The translations under genes and the position numbers were made by a program. Positions 52,654-61,829 of a DNA stretch of 64,000 bases are shown in pieces. Numbering within the stretch: the stretch's first letter is position 1; every line of letters begins with the position of its first letter. This DNA is from an uncultured Clostridia bacterium (GTDB lineage: Bacteria > Bacillota > Clostridia > UBA1381). The stretch is taken from contig CANRAG010000001.1 of NCBI GenBank assembly GCA_947628515.1, forward strand, positions 1 through 64,000, given 5' to 3'. Under the pieces are notes generated by a model that was not told the DNA's origin, did no database searches, and was given only the letters and a program-made list of their open reading frames with translations.

Positions 52654-55095
52654 ATGAAAAAAATAATTATAGCCGTGATTTTTACGGTATTCGTCTTTAA
52701 TACAGCGGCATACGCGGATACGAATTATTTCAAGGAGCGCGTACCGGTAAATTATATTACCGCGGACGGCGAGCTTACCTCTATCGAGTATTCAAACAGC
52801 GGGCTCGTCTGGACGGCGATACCTGATTTTGTGCAGATAGGCGAGATATGCGCTTTTGAAAAGATTGACGCGAGAATGATACGCGCCGAAGGAGGCAGTA
52901 TTACGGGAAAATACTATTCGACGGATATAGCCGAAAAGACTGCGAGCCGTTATTCCGATTTGTGCGACGCGGCTAAAACGGCGGAAATCCTTAACGATAC
53001 GGCAAGCAGTCAGTATAAAAAGCTTCTTGCGCTTAAGGGCATGATCGGCACGGCAGACAGCGAGCTGGATCTGGCGGCGGCAAGGACGCGGCTTACGGCA
53101 AAGCTTAAAAGCGACATTACATCTGTTTCCGCCGCGAACGTTTCCGCCTGGGCGCAGGCGGTGTCGGATCCGGTAACAAAAACAGGTAGTATCTGGCAGG
53201 ATATAACGGGTATGGACAGCGACGGCTCAAAAATAGCCTCCGTGTATCAGAGGATATATTCTATGGCTGCGTGCTATTCGGACGAGAATAGTTCGCTTTA
53301 TAAAAACGCCGGACTGCTTGAAAAAATCAGGCTTGCCCTTTCCTATGCCGATAAATATTGGTATAACAGTAAAACCTCAATGGAAGGTTATACAAACTGG
53401 TGGGAGTTTATCATATCCGTGCCGCAGAAATATACAAGCATACTCGGTCTGCTGTGGGAGGACATCCCTTACGGCGAGCGGGAGCTGTACGCCGCGGCAT
53501 TGGAGCATTTCTGCCGTTACGATACCTTCAGCGGCGTAACCTCTACGGGCGGCGAGCAGGAAGGCGCAAATCTTGTAAACATAGCTGATTATGACTACAG
53601 AATGGGAGTTCTCACCGGCAGCGTATCGAAGATGAACAAAGCAAAGCAGATGTTTGATAAATCGTTCGAATATGCTAAGACGGGCAAAGACGGCTTTTAT
53701 GCGGACGGAAGCTTTTTGCAGCACGGAATTCCGTACAACGGAAATTACGGCAGAGAATTCCTTATAAGCATTGTGGATATGCTTGAAGAGACCTACGCTA
53801 CGCGGTGGGGGTTTTCACAGGAGCAGAAGAGAACTGTCGAGGATTGGATAGAAAACGGATATATGCCGCTTGTATTTGACGGCTCGGTAATGAGCATGGT
53901 AAACGGCAGAGCGATTGCGAGGGCGAATACGGAGAAAACATACGGCTATCAAATCGGCAGAGAGATCCTGAAATACGCATCCCTTTCAGATGATACAAAC
54001 AAGCGGAAGGCATATTATGAAACCGTAAAATATTGGTTTACAAACAGCAATACCGTTAACGGCATCAGCTGGAAATATTATTCCGACCCGCTTGTAAGCT
54101 CGGTAATGAAAGACAGCAGCTATGCGCCGCGGCTTCATTACGGAACCGGCATACACATATATAACAATATGGCGCGCGTTGCGGCACAGTCCGAAGGAAA
54201 CGGCTGGGCTGCGGGTATCGCGATGTATTCGGACGCTATCGCGCCTTATGAATATATGTCCGGTCAGAATATGAAGGGCTGGTATACCTCGGCGGGAGCG
54301 GTATATCTATATACCGCAAAGGATGACGGGCAGTATTCCGGAAACTACTGGTATACCGCCGATATGTACCGAATCCCGGGCACAACGGTTGACCAAACGG
54401 AAAGGGTTCCGGGCAACGACTGTGCAAAAACAGCGGGCAAGCCGTTTGTTAAAGCGGCGAAAAGCGGCAAGCTTGCGGCGGTAGCGATGGATTATGCCCA
54501 GAGAAGCCGGACGCCTTCCTCGCTTACGGCGCATAAATCATATTTCATCTTTGATAAAGGTATCATATGCATGGGCAGCGGTATAAGCGGCGGAAACGGT
54601 ACTGTGACAACCACGGTAGACCAAAGAGCGGTAAGCGGCGCGCGGGTGCTTGTAAACGGAGGCGAAAACGGCAGCTTATCCTCTGTCGAGACAATTCACA
54701 TAAGCGGTGAATGTGGAGATATAGGCTATTATTTCCCCCATGTCACAAAGGTCGTAAAAACTGCGGAAACACGCGAGGGAAGTCTTTCGGAGATAAACTC
54801 AGCCGGCTCGGGGACTAAGGTTAAACAGGATTATCTGACATTTACAATACCACACGGCAACAGTCCGTCGAACGCGTCATATTGTTACGCAATGCTGCCG
54901 TCGATGACGGAAGCGGAGCTTCAGGCGTTTAAGTCCGCGCCGGATTTTACTGTAATTGAAAACAGCAGTGACACTCACGCGGTCTATATAAACGGGAGAA
55001 TAATGGCGGTCTTTTATTCACCAAACGGAGGCAGCGTTACATATAACGGGGTTACCGCGTCTTGCGGCACACAGGGCATAGTTATAACGGATTAG
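52654..55095 (+). CDS. Secreted PL8-family lyase
   Basis: PL8 lyase of 813 residues with a signal peptide (about 1-22, ending AAYA). The toroid domain contains the aromatic patch TNWWEFIISVPQ, His357 in DGSFLQHGIPYNGNYG with Tyr365, and NGRAIAR, the arginine motif. The beta-sandwich half has the landmark YRIPGTTVDQTE and KSYFIFDKGIICMGSGIS. It is shorter than the PL8 at 36.8 kb because it lacks the F5/8 domain. Probably depolymerises chondroitin or hyaluronan at the surface. GAGAGGAGAG precedes ATG 52654. The stop TAG 55093-55095 is in frame with the next gene, only six bases away from its ATG; both halves are complete lyases. Confidence 0.9.
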   Translation: MKKIIIAVIFTVFVFNTAAYADTNYFKERVPVNYITADGELTSIEYSNSGLVWTAIPDFVQIGEICAFEKIDARMIRAEGGSITGKYYSTDIAEKTASRYSDLCDAAKTAEILNDTASSQYKKLLALKGMIGTADSELDLAAARTRLTAKLKSDITSVSAANVSAWAQAVSDPVTKTGSIWQDITGMDSDGSKIASVYQRIYSMAACYSDENSSLYKNAGLLEKIRLALSYADKYWYNSKTSMEGYTNWWEFIISVPQKYTSILGLLWEDIPYGERELYAAALEHFCRYDTFSGVTSTGGEQEGANLVNIADYDYRMGVLTGSVSKMNKAKQMFDKSFEYAKTGKDGFYADGSFLQHGIPYNGNYGREFLISIVDMLEETYATRWGFSQEQKRTVEDWIENGYMPLVFDGSVMSMVNGRAIARANTEKTYGYQIGREILKYASLSDDTNKRKAYYETVKYWFTNSNTVNGISWKYYSDPLVSSVMKDSSYAPRLHYGTGIHIYNNMARVAAQSEGNGWAAGIAMYSDAIAPYEYMSGQNMKGWYTSAGAVYLYTAKDDGQYSGNYWYTADMYRIPGTTVDQTERVPGNDCAKTAGKPFVKAAKSGKLAAVAMDYAQRSRTPSSLTAHKSYFIFDKGIICMGSGISGGNGTVTTTVDQRAVSGARVLVNGGENGSLSSVETIHISGECGDIGYYFPHVTKVVKTAETREGSLSEINSAGSGTKVKQDYLTFTIPHGNSPSNASYCYAMLPSMTEAELQAFKSAPDFTVIENSSDTHAVYINGRIMAVFYSPNGGSVTYNGVTASCGTQGIVITD

Positions 55096-55101
55096 AATTT
55101 T

Positions 55102-57654
55102 ATGTTACTATCATTTGAGCAGGAAAGCATTTTAAACTATATAGAGACTCAGGGAAAGGCGGAGCTTTCCGACGAGCATAAAAAGGACGGCGGGTATTCC
55201 TTGAAATGGACACACCGAAAGGGTGATACTCTGCGTCTTGATGTTCCGATAGGCTATAAAACTCCGCCGTCTGACGGGAAGGACAGCAGAGTTCCGGGCT
55301 GGGGAGTATATATATATTCCGACGGCGCGGAGCAGACTCTTACTGTTGAGTTTTTAAAAGGTGAAAGAGTATGCGCCGGTTTTGAAATTTATGTGAATTT
55401 TAAGGGCTGGCGCAGTCTTGCGCTCCGCTTTGATTACGATATGAACGGGAAAGCGGAGGAGGATATGGATGCGATGAGGATAATGGCGGGTAATGACGGC
55501 TGTCTGTGGTTTGACAGGCTCATAACCTGCAATCTTTTTCCGTTCCGTTCGCCTGTCGCAAGCTTCCAACTTCCGTTCGTTAAGGATTATTACGGAAATA
55601 ACAGCTTTTTGGCGTTGTATAACAGTGTGCCGTCGGTATGCAGCAGAGCCTCGTATGATATGTATTATATACGCGAAAAATATACCCGATATTTATTGAG
55701 TATAGATAAGTATGACATAAGCTATGAGGAGCTGCGCCGCAGGTTGGAGGAATGGAAGGACAGACCTATAGTTTACAAGCGGGCGCTTGAACTATGCGAC
55801 GGTATGGATAATACGGCGGAATACAATTTTGTGACGCTGCGCGATGCGGCGGAGACCTTGTTCGCCCTTGCGCGCCTGTATAAAACCGAAAAACGCGGCG
55901 GCGGGGAATATATATCGCTCATCAGAAAGATGATAGACGAGGGCTTCGCGGCGGGGTCGTCAATGGGAGTTATGCATCACATTGATTACAGTCTGAGGAT
56001 GCTCTATCCGTCAGTGTTTCTTATGGAGACAGAGCTGCGCCGCGAGGGACTTTTTGACGCTGTGTCAAAGGCGATATGCTGGTTTTCCGGCTTCGGCACT
56101 GTTTTTGCTCCCGCCGAAATTACAACTGCGGACACTTATAATACCCGTTCGCAGGCATTTTTGATATACGCTCTCCTTTCGGGGACGGATGAATATATAC
56201 AGGCGGTTAGTGATTGGATAAACCGTACTACGGAGTATACGAACGGTTTACTCGGACTTTTAAAGCCCGACGGAAGCATGTATCATCACTGCAATCATTA
56301 TACAGCCTATGCCTCTGACGGACTGACCGGTCTTATGCCGGTAATTTATTCTCTAAGCGGCACATCCTACGAAATCTCATCGGCCGCCGCGGAGCGGATA
56401 AATAAGGTTATCGGCAATATGATTTTTTATACCGAAAAACGTGTGTATCCCATAGCGATGTCGGGGAGGCATCCGGACGGAACATGGGCTATAGATAAAG
56501 CGTTGTTTGACGTATGGGAGAAATGCACATACGATACCGATAAATATAAAAAGCGTATGGGACAGCTTACCATGAACAGGGCGTGCGCCGCGTTTCATCG
56601 CGAAAACGGTTTCATGGCGTCTGTTAAAGGATTTTCAAGGTATCTTTGGGGCAATGAGTCGTACATTGCGGATAATCTGTACGGAAGATATATTTCTTAT
56701 GGGTATCTTGAAGTTTTTAAGGGTGATATGAAAAGCTCCGGTTTCTCCCATGACGGCTGGGATTGGGCGATGTTCCCCGGTACTACGGCGGAGTGGCTGC
56801 CCGTATCGGAAATGCGTTCAAAAATATATAATCTTGACAAGGACAGCGCTTTTGAAGAAATGCTTATCTCGGATCGCGGCTTTGCCGGCGGCGTGGACGA
56901 CGGTCAAAACGGGTTATTCTCAATGGAGCTTGCCGGACACCCCAAATATGATAAAACATTTTTCGCGAAAAAATCATATTTCTTTGTCGATGGCGCTGTT
57001 ATATGCATGGGAAGTGATATAAGCAGCAGCTCCGGCAATCCGGTATACACAACCGTTATGCAGCGAAGCGGCAACGCGGTAAAAATGAAAGACAAAATGT
57101 TCGTTGATGAAACCGGAACGGGGTATTACATAGTCAGAGGACATTTCTCCGTTTCAACCGGCCCTCAGCTGTCACAGGATGAAAAGGGAAGGGGAGAAAC
57201 ACAGGGAGTATTCGGTAAGGTGTGGATCGACCACGGCATAAACCCGAAAAATTCCGACTATGAATATGTGATTGTCCCGAACGGACAGGAGGCGCCCCGG
57301 TATTCCGTACTGTGCTGCGATAATGTGTGTCACGCGATACGCTGTGGCGGAAAGCTGTACGCAGCGGTATTTGATCCGAGCCGGTTTGGGGGAGCGGGAG
57401 AGCTTTTGTCGGTATCTCATCCCGTATTGATAATTATGGATAAAACACAAATCAGCGTATGCGAGCCCGATCTGGGTTTGTACGGTTATGACGGCGGTCA
57501 ATACGGCAAAAACGGGGAAAGAAAAGAAGTAAGCATATATTCCCGTGATTGGATTGCAAATGACGTTAAAAAATATAATATAACAATTGAAACCACCTCC
57601 GGAATTCACTCTCTTGCCGCAGCCGGAGGAGATATTTATAAGCTTACACGGTGA
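55102..57654 (+). CDS. Chondroitinase ABC-like PL8 lyase without a signal peptide
   Basis: PL8 protein of 850 residues of the chondroitin-sulfate ABC lyase type. The N-terminal lyase domain starts at once (LLSFEQESILNYIE, then DGGYSLKWTHRKGD), so no export signal exists. The toroid carries His396 and Tyr403 in DGSMYHHCNHYTAY, matching the spacing of the catalytic His and Tyr of chondroitinase ABC, and Arg456 in MSGRHPDG. The C-terminal half has WDWAMFPGTTAEWLP and KKSYFFVDGAVICMGSDIS. It starts six bases after the previous stop and has no obvious ribosome site, which suggests coupled translation. It is either cytosolic, acting on imported fragments, or would be exported only as a read-through fusion with the secreted PL8 upstream. 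Ends overlapping the sulfatase region. Confidence 0.85.
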   Translation: MLLSFEQESILNYIETQGKAELSDEHKKDGGYSLKWTHRKGDTLRLDVPIGYKTPPSDGKDSRVPGWGVYIYSDGAEQTLTVEFLKGERVCAGFEIYVNFKGWRSLALRFDYDMNGKAEEDMDAMRIMAGNDGCLWFDRLITCNLFPFRSPVASFQLPFVKDYYGNNSFLALYNSVPSVCSRASYDMYYIREKYTRYLLSIDKYDISYEELRRRLEEWKDRPIVYKRALELCDGMDNTAEYNFVTLRDAAETLFALARLYKTEKRGGGEYISLIRKMIDEGFAAGSSMGVMHHIDYSLRMLYPSVFLMETELRREGLFDAVSKAICWFSGFGTVFAPAEITTADTYNTRSQAFLIYALLSGTDEYIQAVSDWINRTTEYTNGLLGLLKPDGSMYHHCNHYTAYASDGLTGLMPVIYSLSGTSYEISSAAAERINKVIGNMIFYTEKRVYPIAMSGRHPDGTWAIDKALFDVWEKCTYDTDKYKKRMGQLTMNRACAAFHRENGFMASVKGFSRYLWGNESYIADNLYGRYISYGYLEVFKGDMKSSGFSHDGWDWAMFPGTTAEWLPVSEMRSKIYNLDKDSAFEEMLISDRGFAGGVDDGQNGLFSMELAGHPKYDKTFFAKKSYFFVDGAVICMGSDISSSSGNPVYTTVMQRSGNAVKMKDKMFVDETGTGYYIVRGHFSVSTGPQLSQDEKGRGETQGVFGKVWIDHGINPKNSDYEYVIVPNGQEAPRYSVLCCDNVCHAIRCGGKLYAAVFDPSRFGGAGELLSVSHPVLIIMDKTQISVCEPDLGLYGYDGGQYGKNGERKEVSIYSRDWIANDVKKYNITIETTSGIHSLAAAGGDIYKLTR

Positions 57655-57671
57655 AAGGATGCAGCGGAGTA

Positions 57672-59162
57672 ATGAAGGAAAGACCGAATATTGTTTTTGT
57701 GATGTCCGATCAGCATCGGCGTCAGGCGATGGGCTTCTGGCAGAAAGAGGAATACAGAGAATGTCTTAACGGAGCGAGCGATCCGGTAAAAACGCCAAAT
57801 ATAGACAGACTGGCAGACGAAGGCGTGGTCGCGTCTCAGGCGTTTTCAAGCTATCCTGTGTGCAGCCCGTACAGGGCAATGCTTTTTTCGGGGTTGTTTC
57901 CCGAACAGAACGGGGTATGGCATAATTGTGCGCCGTGGCGGGATTACGAGCTGAAGGACGAAATCGAAACCTTTACAGATGTGCTTGCAGGCAACGGCTA
58001 TGATGTCGGTTATGTGGGAAAATGGCATCTGGAAGCTCCAAGACCGGCGTTTAATAAAAACGGTATTTATGTCGGAGAGGACGCGGAATGCGAAAAGTTC
58101 TTTCCGAACGGAGCCGATAAAGACGATACGGACTGCTGGGATACTCTTATCAGAAAGGATCGCAGCAGAGGGATAAATTATTTGTATATGTACAATACAT
58201 GGAATGTTTTCCGCGCAAACGATGGCACTCCCGAGCTGAGTAAGCCTCATTGCTGGGACAGGGATTATAACAGGATAACAGCGCCCGACGGCACATGGCT
58301 GCCGGAGTTTGAAACGGAGCTTGCGCTGCGCTATATCGTAAATGATAATAATGAGCGTGACGCGAAGAAGCCGTACTGTCTGTTTGTAAGTTATAACCCG
58401 CCGCATCTGCCGTATAACAGCCGAGAGGATACCGACTATGAGGCGTATGATAATTATTATTCTCCGGAAAAAAAGCCGGATTACCGCGAGCTGCTTACGC
58501 GTCCGAATGTCAGTCCCGCAACGGAAAACTTTGAGGACAATGTGAGGGTGTATTTTTCGCATGTAACGGGTATTGACAGGCAGGTCGGAAGACTTATGGA
58601 CGCGGTCGATAAAAGCGGCGCCGCGGATAATACAATATTTGTATTCACCTCCGATCACGGTGAAATGATGGGAAGTCATAAGCTGATGTCAAAGAATGTT
58701 ATATACGAAGAATCCGTTGGAATTCCATTTATCATTCGTTATCCGCGCAGACTGAACCACAAAACCGACAATCTGCTTCTTATGGGGGTGGATATTATGC
58801 CGACAATACTTTCGCTTGCCGGTGTGCCTGTGCCGGAGCCTACAGAGGGCAGTGATTATTCCGCCGTGCTTGAGGGCAGCTCGGAAAAGCGTCCGAAATC
58901 CGCATTTTTTGTGCAGCTTGATACAAAAGGCGTAAGAACGGACAGGTATGTGATGTCTGTTCGGGAAGATACACAGGAAAATTACAAAGAGCCGGTGCTG
59001 TTTGATTTGAAAACAGATCCGTATCAAATGAATAATCTGGAGTTTTCTTCGATTTCGGCGGATGATATGATGATGCTCAGAAGCGAACTCGGCTATTGGC
59101 TTAAAAAGTCAAATGATCCGTGGTATCAAAGAAGACTTTACGATAACTTTATAATTTATTAA
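57672..59162 (+). CDS. Cytosolic Cys-type sulfatase 1
   Basis: Sulfatase of about 496 residues acting on sulfate esters, with no signal peptide. ATG 57672 is chosen because the family start MKERPNIVFVMSDQ begins there and AAAGGA lies 12 bases upstream; a GTG at 57651 overlapping the previous stop is the alternative. Metal-binding DQHRRQ follows, then the formylglycine motif YPVCSPYRAMLFSGLFP with Cys64, which must be oxidised. Later metal and substrate motifs: YVGKWHLEAPRP and FTSDHGEMMGSHKL. The maturating radical SAM enzyme is encoded two genes later. Substrate is likely a GalNAc or GlcNAc sulfate; position cannot be read from sequence. Confidence 0.9.
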   Translation: MKERPNIVFVMSDQHRRQAMGFWQKEEYRECLNGASDPVKTPNIDRLADEGVVASQAFSSYPVCSPYRAMLFSGLFPEQNGVWHNCAPWRDYELKDEIETFTDVLAGNGYDVGYVGKWHLEAPRPAFNKNGIYVGEDAECEKFFPNGADKDDTDCWDTLIRKDRSRGINYLYMYNTWNVFRANDGTPELSKPHCWDRDYNRITAPDGTWLPEFETELALRYIVNDNNERDAKKPYCLFVSYNPPHLPYNSREDTDYEAYDNYYSPEKKPDYRELLTRPNVSPATENFEDNVRVYFSHVTGIDRQVGRLMDAVDKSGAADNTIFVFTSDHGEMMGSHKLMSKNVIYEESVGIPFIIRYPRRLNHKTDNLLLMGVDIMPTILSLAGVPVPEPTEGSDYSAVLEGSSEKRPKSAFFVQLDTKGVRTDRYVMSVREDTQENYKEPVLFDLKTDPYQMNNLEFSSISADDMMMLRSELGYWLKKSNDPWYQRRLYDNFIIY

Positions 59163-59183
59163 GAAAGACGGTGACAATGCAGC

Positions 59184-60704
59184 ATGAAAAAACAACTAAT
59201 ATTAATTATGGTGGATACGCAGAGAACCGATATGCTCGCATGCTACGGTAATGACGGAATGTTCACGCCCAACCTGGACGCCTTGGCGGAACAGGGCGTG
59301 GTTTATGACAGAGCATACACATGTCAGCCGGTATGCGGACCGGCTCGTTCCGCGATATTTACGGGCTTATTTCCACATTCAAACGGTGTGTGGGCAAACA
59401 ACCTGGCGCTGGGCGATAATGTAAAAACGATTGGGCAGCGTCTTACCGATAACGGAATACATGCGGCATACATCGGCAAGTGGCATCTGGACGGCGGAGA
59501 TTATTTCGGGCTTGGGCGGTGCCCGGACGGCTGGGATGAAAAGTACTGGTATGATATGCGCTGTTATCTTGAAGAAATGACCGAGGAGGACAGATACCGT
59601 TCCCGTCAGGATGATACGGAGGATATACGCGCGTCTTTCACCTATGCCAATAAATGCTCGAATAAAGCAATTTCATTTCTTGAAGAATACGGCGACGACG
59701 ACTTTTTCCTTGTCGTGTCTTACGATGAGCCCCACGGCCCTTCGCTTTCTCCCGAACCTTTTTCTTCCATGTACGATAATTACCGTTTCCCGAAAAAAGA
59801 CAATGTATGGGATGATTTGGAGAACAAGCCGGAGCATCAGAGAATATGGGCAGGGGACGCGGCGGCGGAAAACAAGGATGAGCTTGATATTACAAAGCGC
59901 TCTCTTATAAGCTGCAATTCATATGTGGACGGCGAGATAGGCAGAGTGCTTGAACAGATAAAAAAGAAGGCGCCCGACGCCATGATATTATATACTTCCG
60001 ATCACGGAGACATGATGCGCTCTCACAGTCTTTCCGAAAAAGGCCCCGCCGCGTATGAGGAGATTTGTCATATTCCGTTCATTATAAAGGATAATATTCA
60101 TGCGGGTTTAAGATATCCGTATCCCGTATCGCACATAGATATTGTGCCCACAATACTGGAGTACATGGGGCTGCCTGTTCCCAAGTTGCTGGAGGGCAAA
60201 TGTTTATTGCCGACACTTGAGGACGCGCGGCAGAAGATTAATGATAATGTGTTTATTGAATTTGGCAGATATGAGATTGATCATGACGGCTTTGGCGGAT
60301 TTCAGCCAATGCGCGCCGTGTTTGACGGAAGATATAAGCTTGTTATCAATCTTTTGTCCTCGGACGAACTGTACGATCTTCAGTCAGATCCCGATGAACT
60401 CAGTAATTTGATAAATGACGATGCGTACAGCGGTGTACGCGATGCTTTGCACGATCGGCTTTTGGACTGGCAAAACGATACGCGTGACCCGTTCAGAGGC
60501 TATTATTGGGAAAATCGCCCATGGCGGAAAACTGCCCGAAAGCCGACATGGGATTATACGGGCTTCACGCGCCAACGCGAAAATGAGGAGTATGAGCCGA
60601 GACAGCTTGATTATTCAACGGGATTGGAAATGGAATCAGCGGTCAGAAAGAAAAAGGATTTGCCCGAATATATCCGGTTTGACAATGGTGAAAAGAAGCT
60701 GTGA
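59184..60704 (+). CDS. Cytosolic Cys-type sulfatase 2
   Basis: Sulfatase of 506 residues, also without signal peptide. Landmarks: LILIMVDTQRTDMLACYG metal loop, formylglycine motif QPVCGPARSAIFTGLFP with Cys51, YIGKWHLDGGDYFG, and YTSDHGDMMRSHSLSEKG. It differs clearly from sulfatase 1 in the regions between motifs, so the pair probably cut different sulfate positions. The ribosome site before ATG 59184 is weak (AAAGACGG). The stop overlaps the GTG start of the radical SAM gene by four bases, tying production of the sulfatase to its activator. Confidence 0.9.
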   Translation: MKKQLILIMVDTQRTDMLACYGNDGMFTPNLDALAEQGVVYDRAYTCQPVCGPARSAIFTGLFPHSNGVWANNLALGDNVKTIGQRLTDNGIHAAYIGKWHLDGGDYFGLGRCPDGWDEKYWYDMRCYLEEMTEEDRYRSRQDDTEDIRASFTYANKCSNKAISFLEEYGDDDFFLVVSYDEPHGPSLSPEPFSSMYDNYRFPKKDNVWDDLENKPEHQRIWAGDAAAENKDELDITKRSLISCNSYVDGEIGRVLEQIKKKAPDAMILYTSDHGDMMRSHSLSEKGPAAYEEICHIPFIIKDNIHAGLRYPYPVSHIDIVPTILEYMGLPVPKLLEGKCLLPTLEDARQKINDNVFIEFGRYEIDHDGFGGFQPMRAVFDGRYKLVINLLSSDELYDLQSDPDELSNLINDDAYSGVRDALHDRLLDWQNDTRDPFRGYYWENRPWRKTARKPTWDYTGFTRQRENEEYEPRQLDYSTGLEMESAVRKKKDLPEYIRFDNGEKKL

Positions 60705-61819
60705 AAAATTTAACTGTTCTTATAAAGCCCGCGTCCGATCTCTGCAATATGCGGTGTGAATACTGCTTTTACCGCGGCGCCGCAAAGCGCCGCAAAATAG
60801 ACGGCTGCGGTATAATGAGTCCTAAAACGCTTGAAAATCTGGTAAGAAAGGCTTTTGATTTCGCGGAGGAAGGCTGTTCATTCTGCTTTCAGGGAGGCGA
60901 ACCCACGCTTGCCGGCTTGAGCTTTTATCAGGAGTTTGACGGGCTTTTAAAAAAATACAACACGCGCAAAATACCTGTATTCAAAGCAATGCAGACAAAC
61001 GGATATTTGATAGACAAGCACTGGGCGCGGTATCTGCATGATAGGAACTTTCTGGTCGGTTTGTCTCTTGACGGCACAGAGGATTTGCACGACAGATTTC
61101 GGCGCGGCAGTGACGGAAGGGGAACATTTTCCGATGTTATGCGCGCTGCGGCGGTTATGAACGAGTACCGTGTCCGGTATAACATATTGAGTGTTATAAC
61201 CGATAATAACGCATGCAGAGGAAAGGAAATATACTCCTTTTTTAAAAAAAGAGGGTTTATGTATCTTCAATTTATAAAATGTATAGATTCCTCGCAGGAC
61301 GGTCAAAAGAAATCTTTTCTTGCTCCCCTGAATTGGGGAAGGTTTATGAATGAGGTTTTTGACGAATATTATCGGGACTTTCTGGCGGGTACGCCTGTAA
61401 GCATAAGAGAATTTGACAATTTTATTTCGCTTTTGCTCGGATATCCTCCCGAGCAGTGCGGAATGAGCGGGGTGTGCTCGGGATACTTAACCGTTGAAAG
61501 CGATGGGAGCATATATCCGTGTGATTTTTATGTTAACGATGCATGGAGAATGGGGAATATAAACCAAAACAGTATCGACGAATTGCTTAACAGCATCGAG
61601 CTGAAAAAATTTATTGAAATTTCGATACAAAGGGACAGCGAATGTCTTAAATGCAAATGGCTGAAGCTTTGCAGAGGAGGCTGCCGCAGGTATCGGGATA
61701 CTTCCGGAAACGGAGAACTTAATCTGAACAAATTCTGCGAAGGATACAAGCTGTTTTTTGAACATTCCTATGACAAAATGGCACATATGGCATTATTGCT
61801 CTCCGGACGGAGACCTTAA
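60701..61819 (+). CDS. Anaerobic sulfatase-maturating radical SAM enzyme (anSME)
   Basis: Radical SAM protein of 372 residues that converts the active-site cysteine of sulfatases into formylglycine without oxygen. The SAM cluster motif is SDLCNMRCEYCFYRG with Cys15, Cys19 and Cys22. GGEPTLAG binds SAM. The C-terminal SPASM-type region shows VCSGYLTVESDGSIYPCDFY and CLKCKWLKLCRGGCRRYR, ligands of two auxiliary clusters. GTG 60701 overlaps the previous stop (GTGA), indicating coupling. Its position after two Cys-type sulfatases makes the anSME assignment much better than a peptide maturase, though the 53-residue peptide gene in the same operon keeps a second role conceivable. Confidence 0.93.
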   Translation: MKNLTVLIKPASDLCNMRCEYCFYRGAAKRRKIDGCGIMSPKTLENLVRKAFDFAEEGCSFCFQGGEPTLAGLSFYQEFDGLLKKYNTRKIPVFKAMQTNGYLIDKHWARYLHDRNFLVGLSLDGTEDLHDRFRRGSDGRGTFSDVMRAAAVMNEYRVRYNILSVITDNNACRGKEIYSFFKKRGFMYLQFIKCIDSSQDGQKKSFLAPLNWGRFMNEVFDEYYRDFLAGTPVSIREFDNFISLLLGYPPEQCGMSGVCSGYLTVESDGSIYPCDFYVNDAWRMGNINQNSIDELLNSIELKKFIEISIQRDSECLKCKWLKLCRGGCRRYRDTSGNGELNLNKFCEGYKLFFEHSYDKMAHMALLLSGRRP

Positions 61820-61829
61820 TTGAATTCCG

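Noticed and set aside
330-55095. General recoding of TAG as Gln in this organism
   Set aside because: At least proC (330), the GH3 tail (15253), the epimerase-like gene (29128), GH88 (52619) and a PL8 (55095) end in TAG at natural protein ends. A single nonsense change or sequence error in GH3 is simpler.
57651-57671. GTG 57651 as the start of sulfatase 1
   Set aside because: It forms a GTGA overlap with the previous stop, but the nearest strong ribosome site is about 20 bases away and the family N-terminus begins at ATG 57672. It remains an alternative.
60701-61819. Radical SAM enzyme as a maturase of the 53-residue peptide
   Set aside because: The peptide gene is 12 kb away in the operon, while two Cys-type sulfatases are directly upstream and coupled to the enzyme. 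anSME is the better reading; I keep only a weak alternative.
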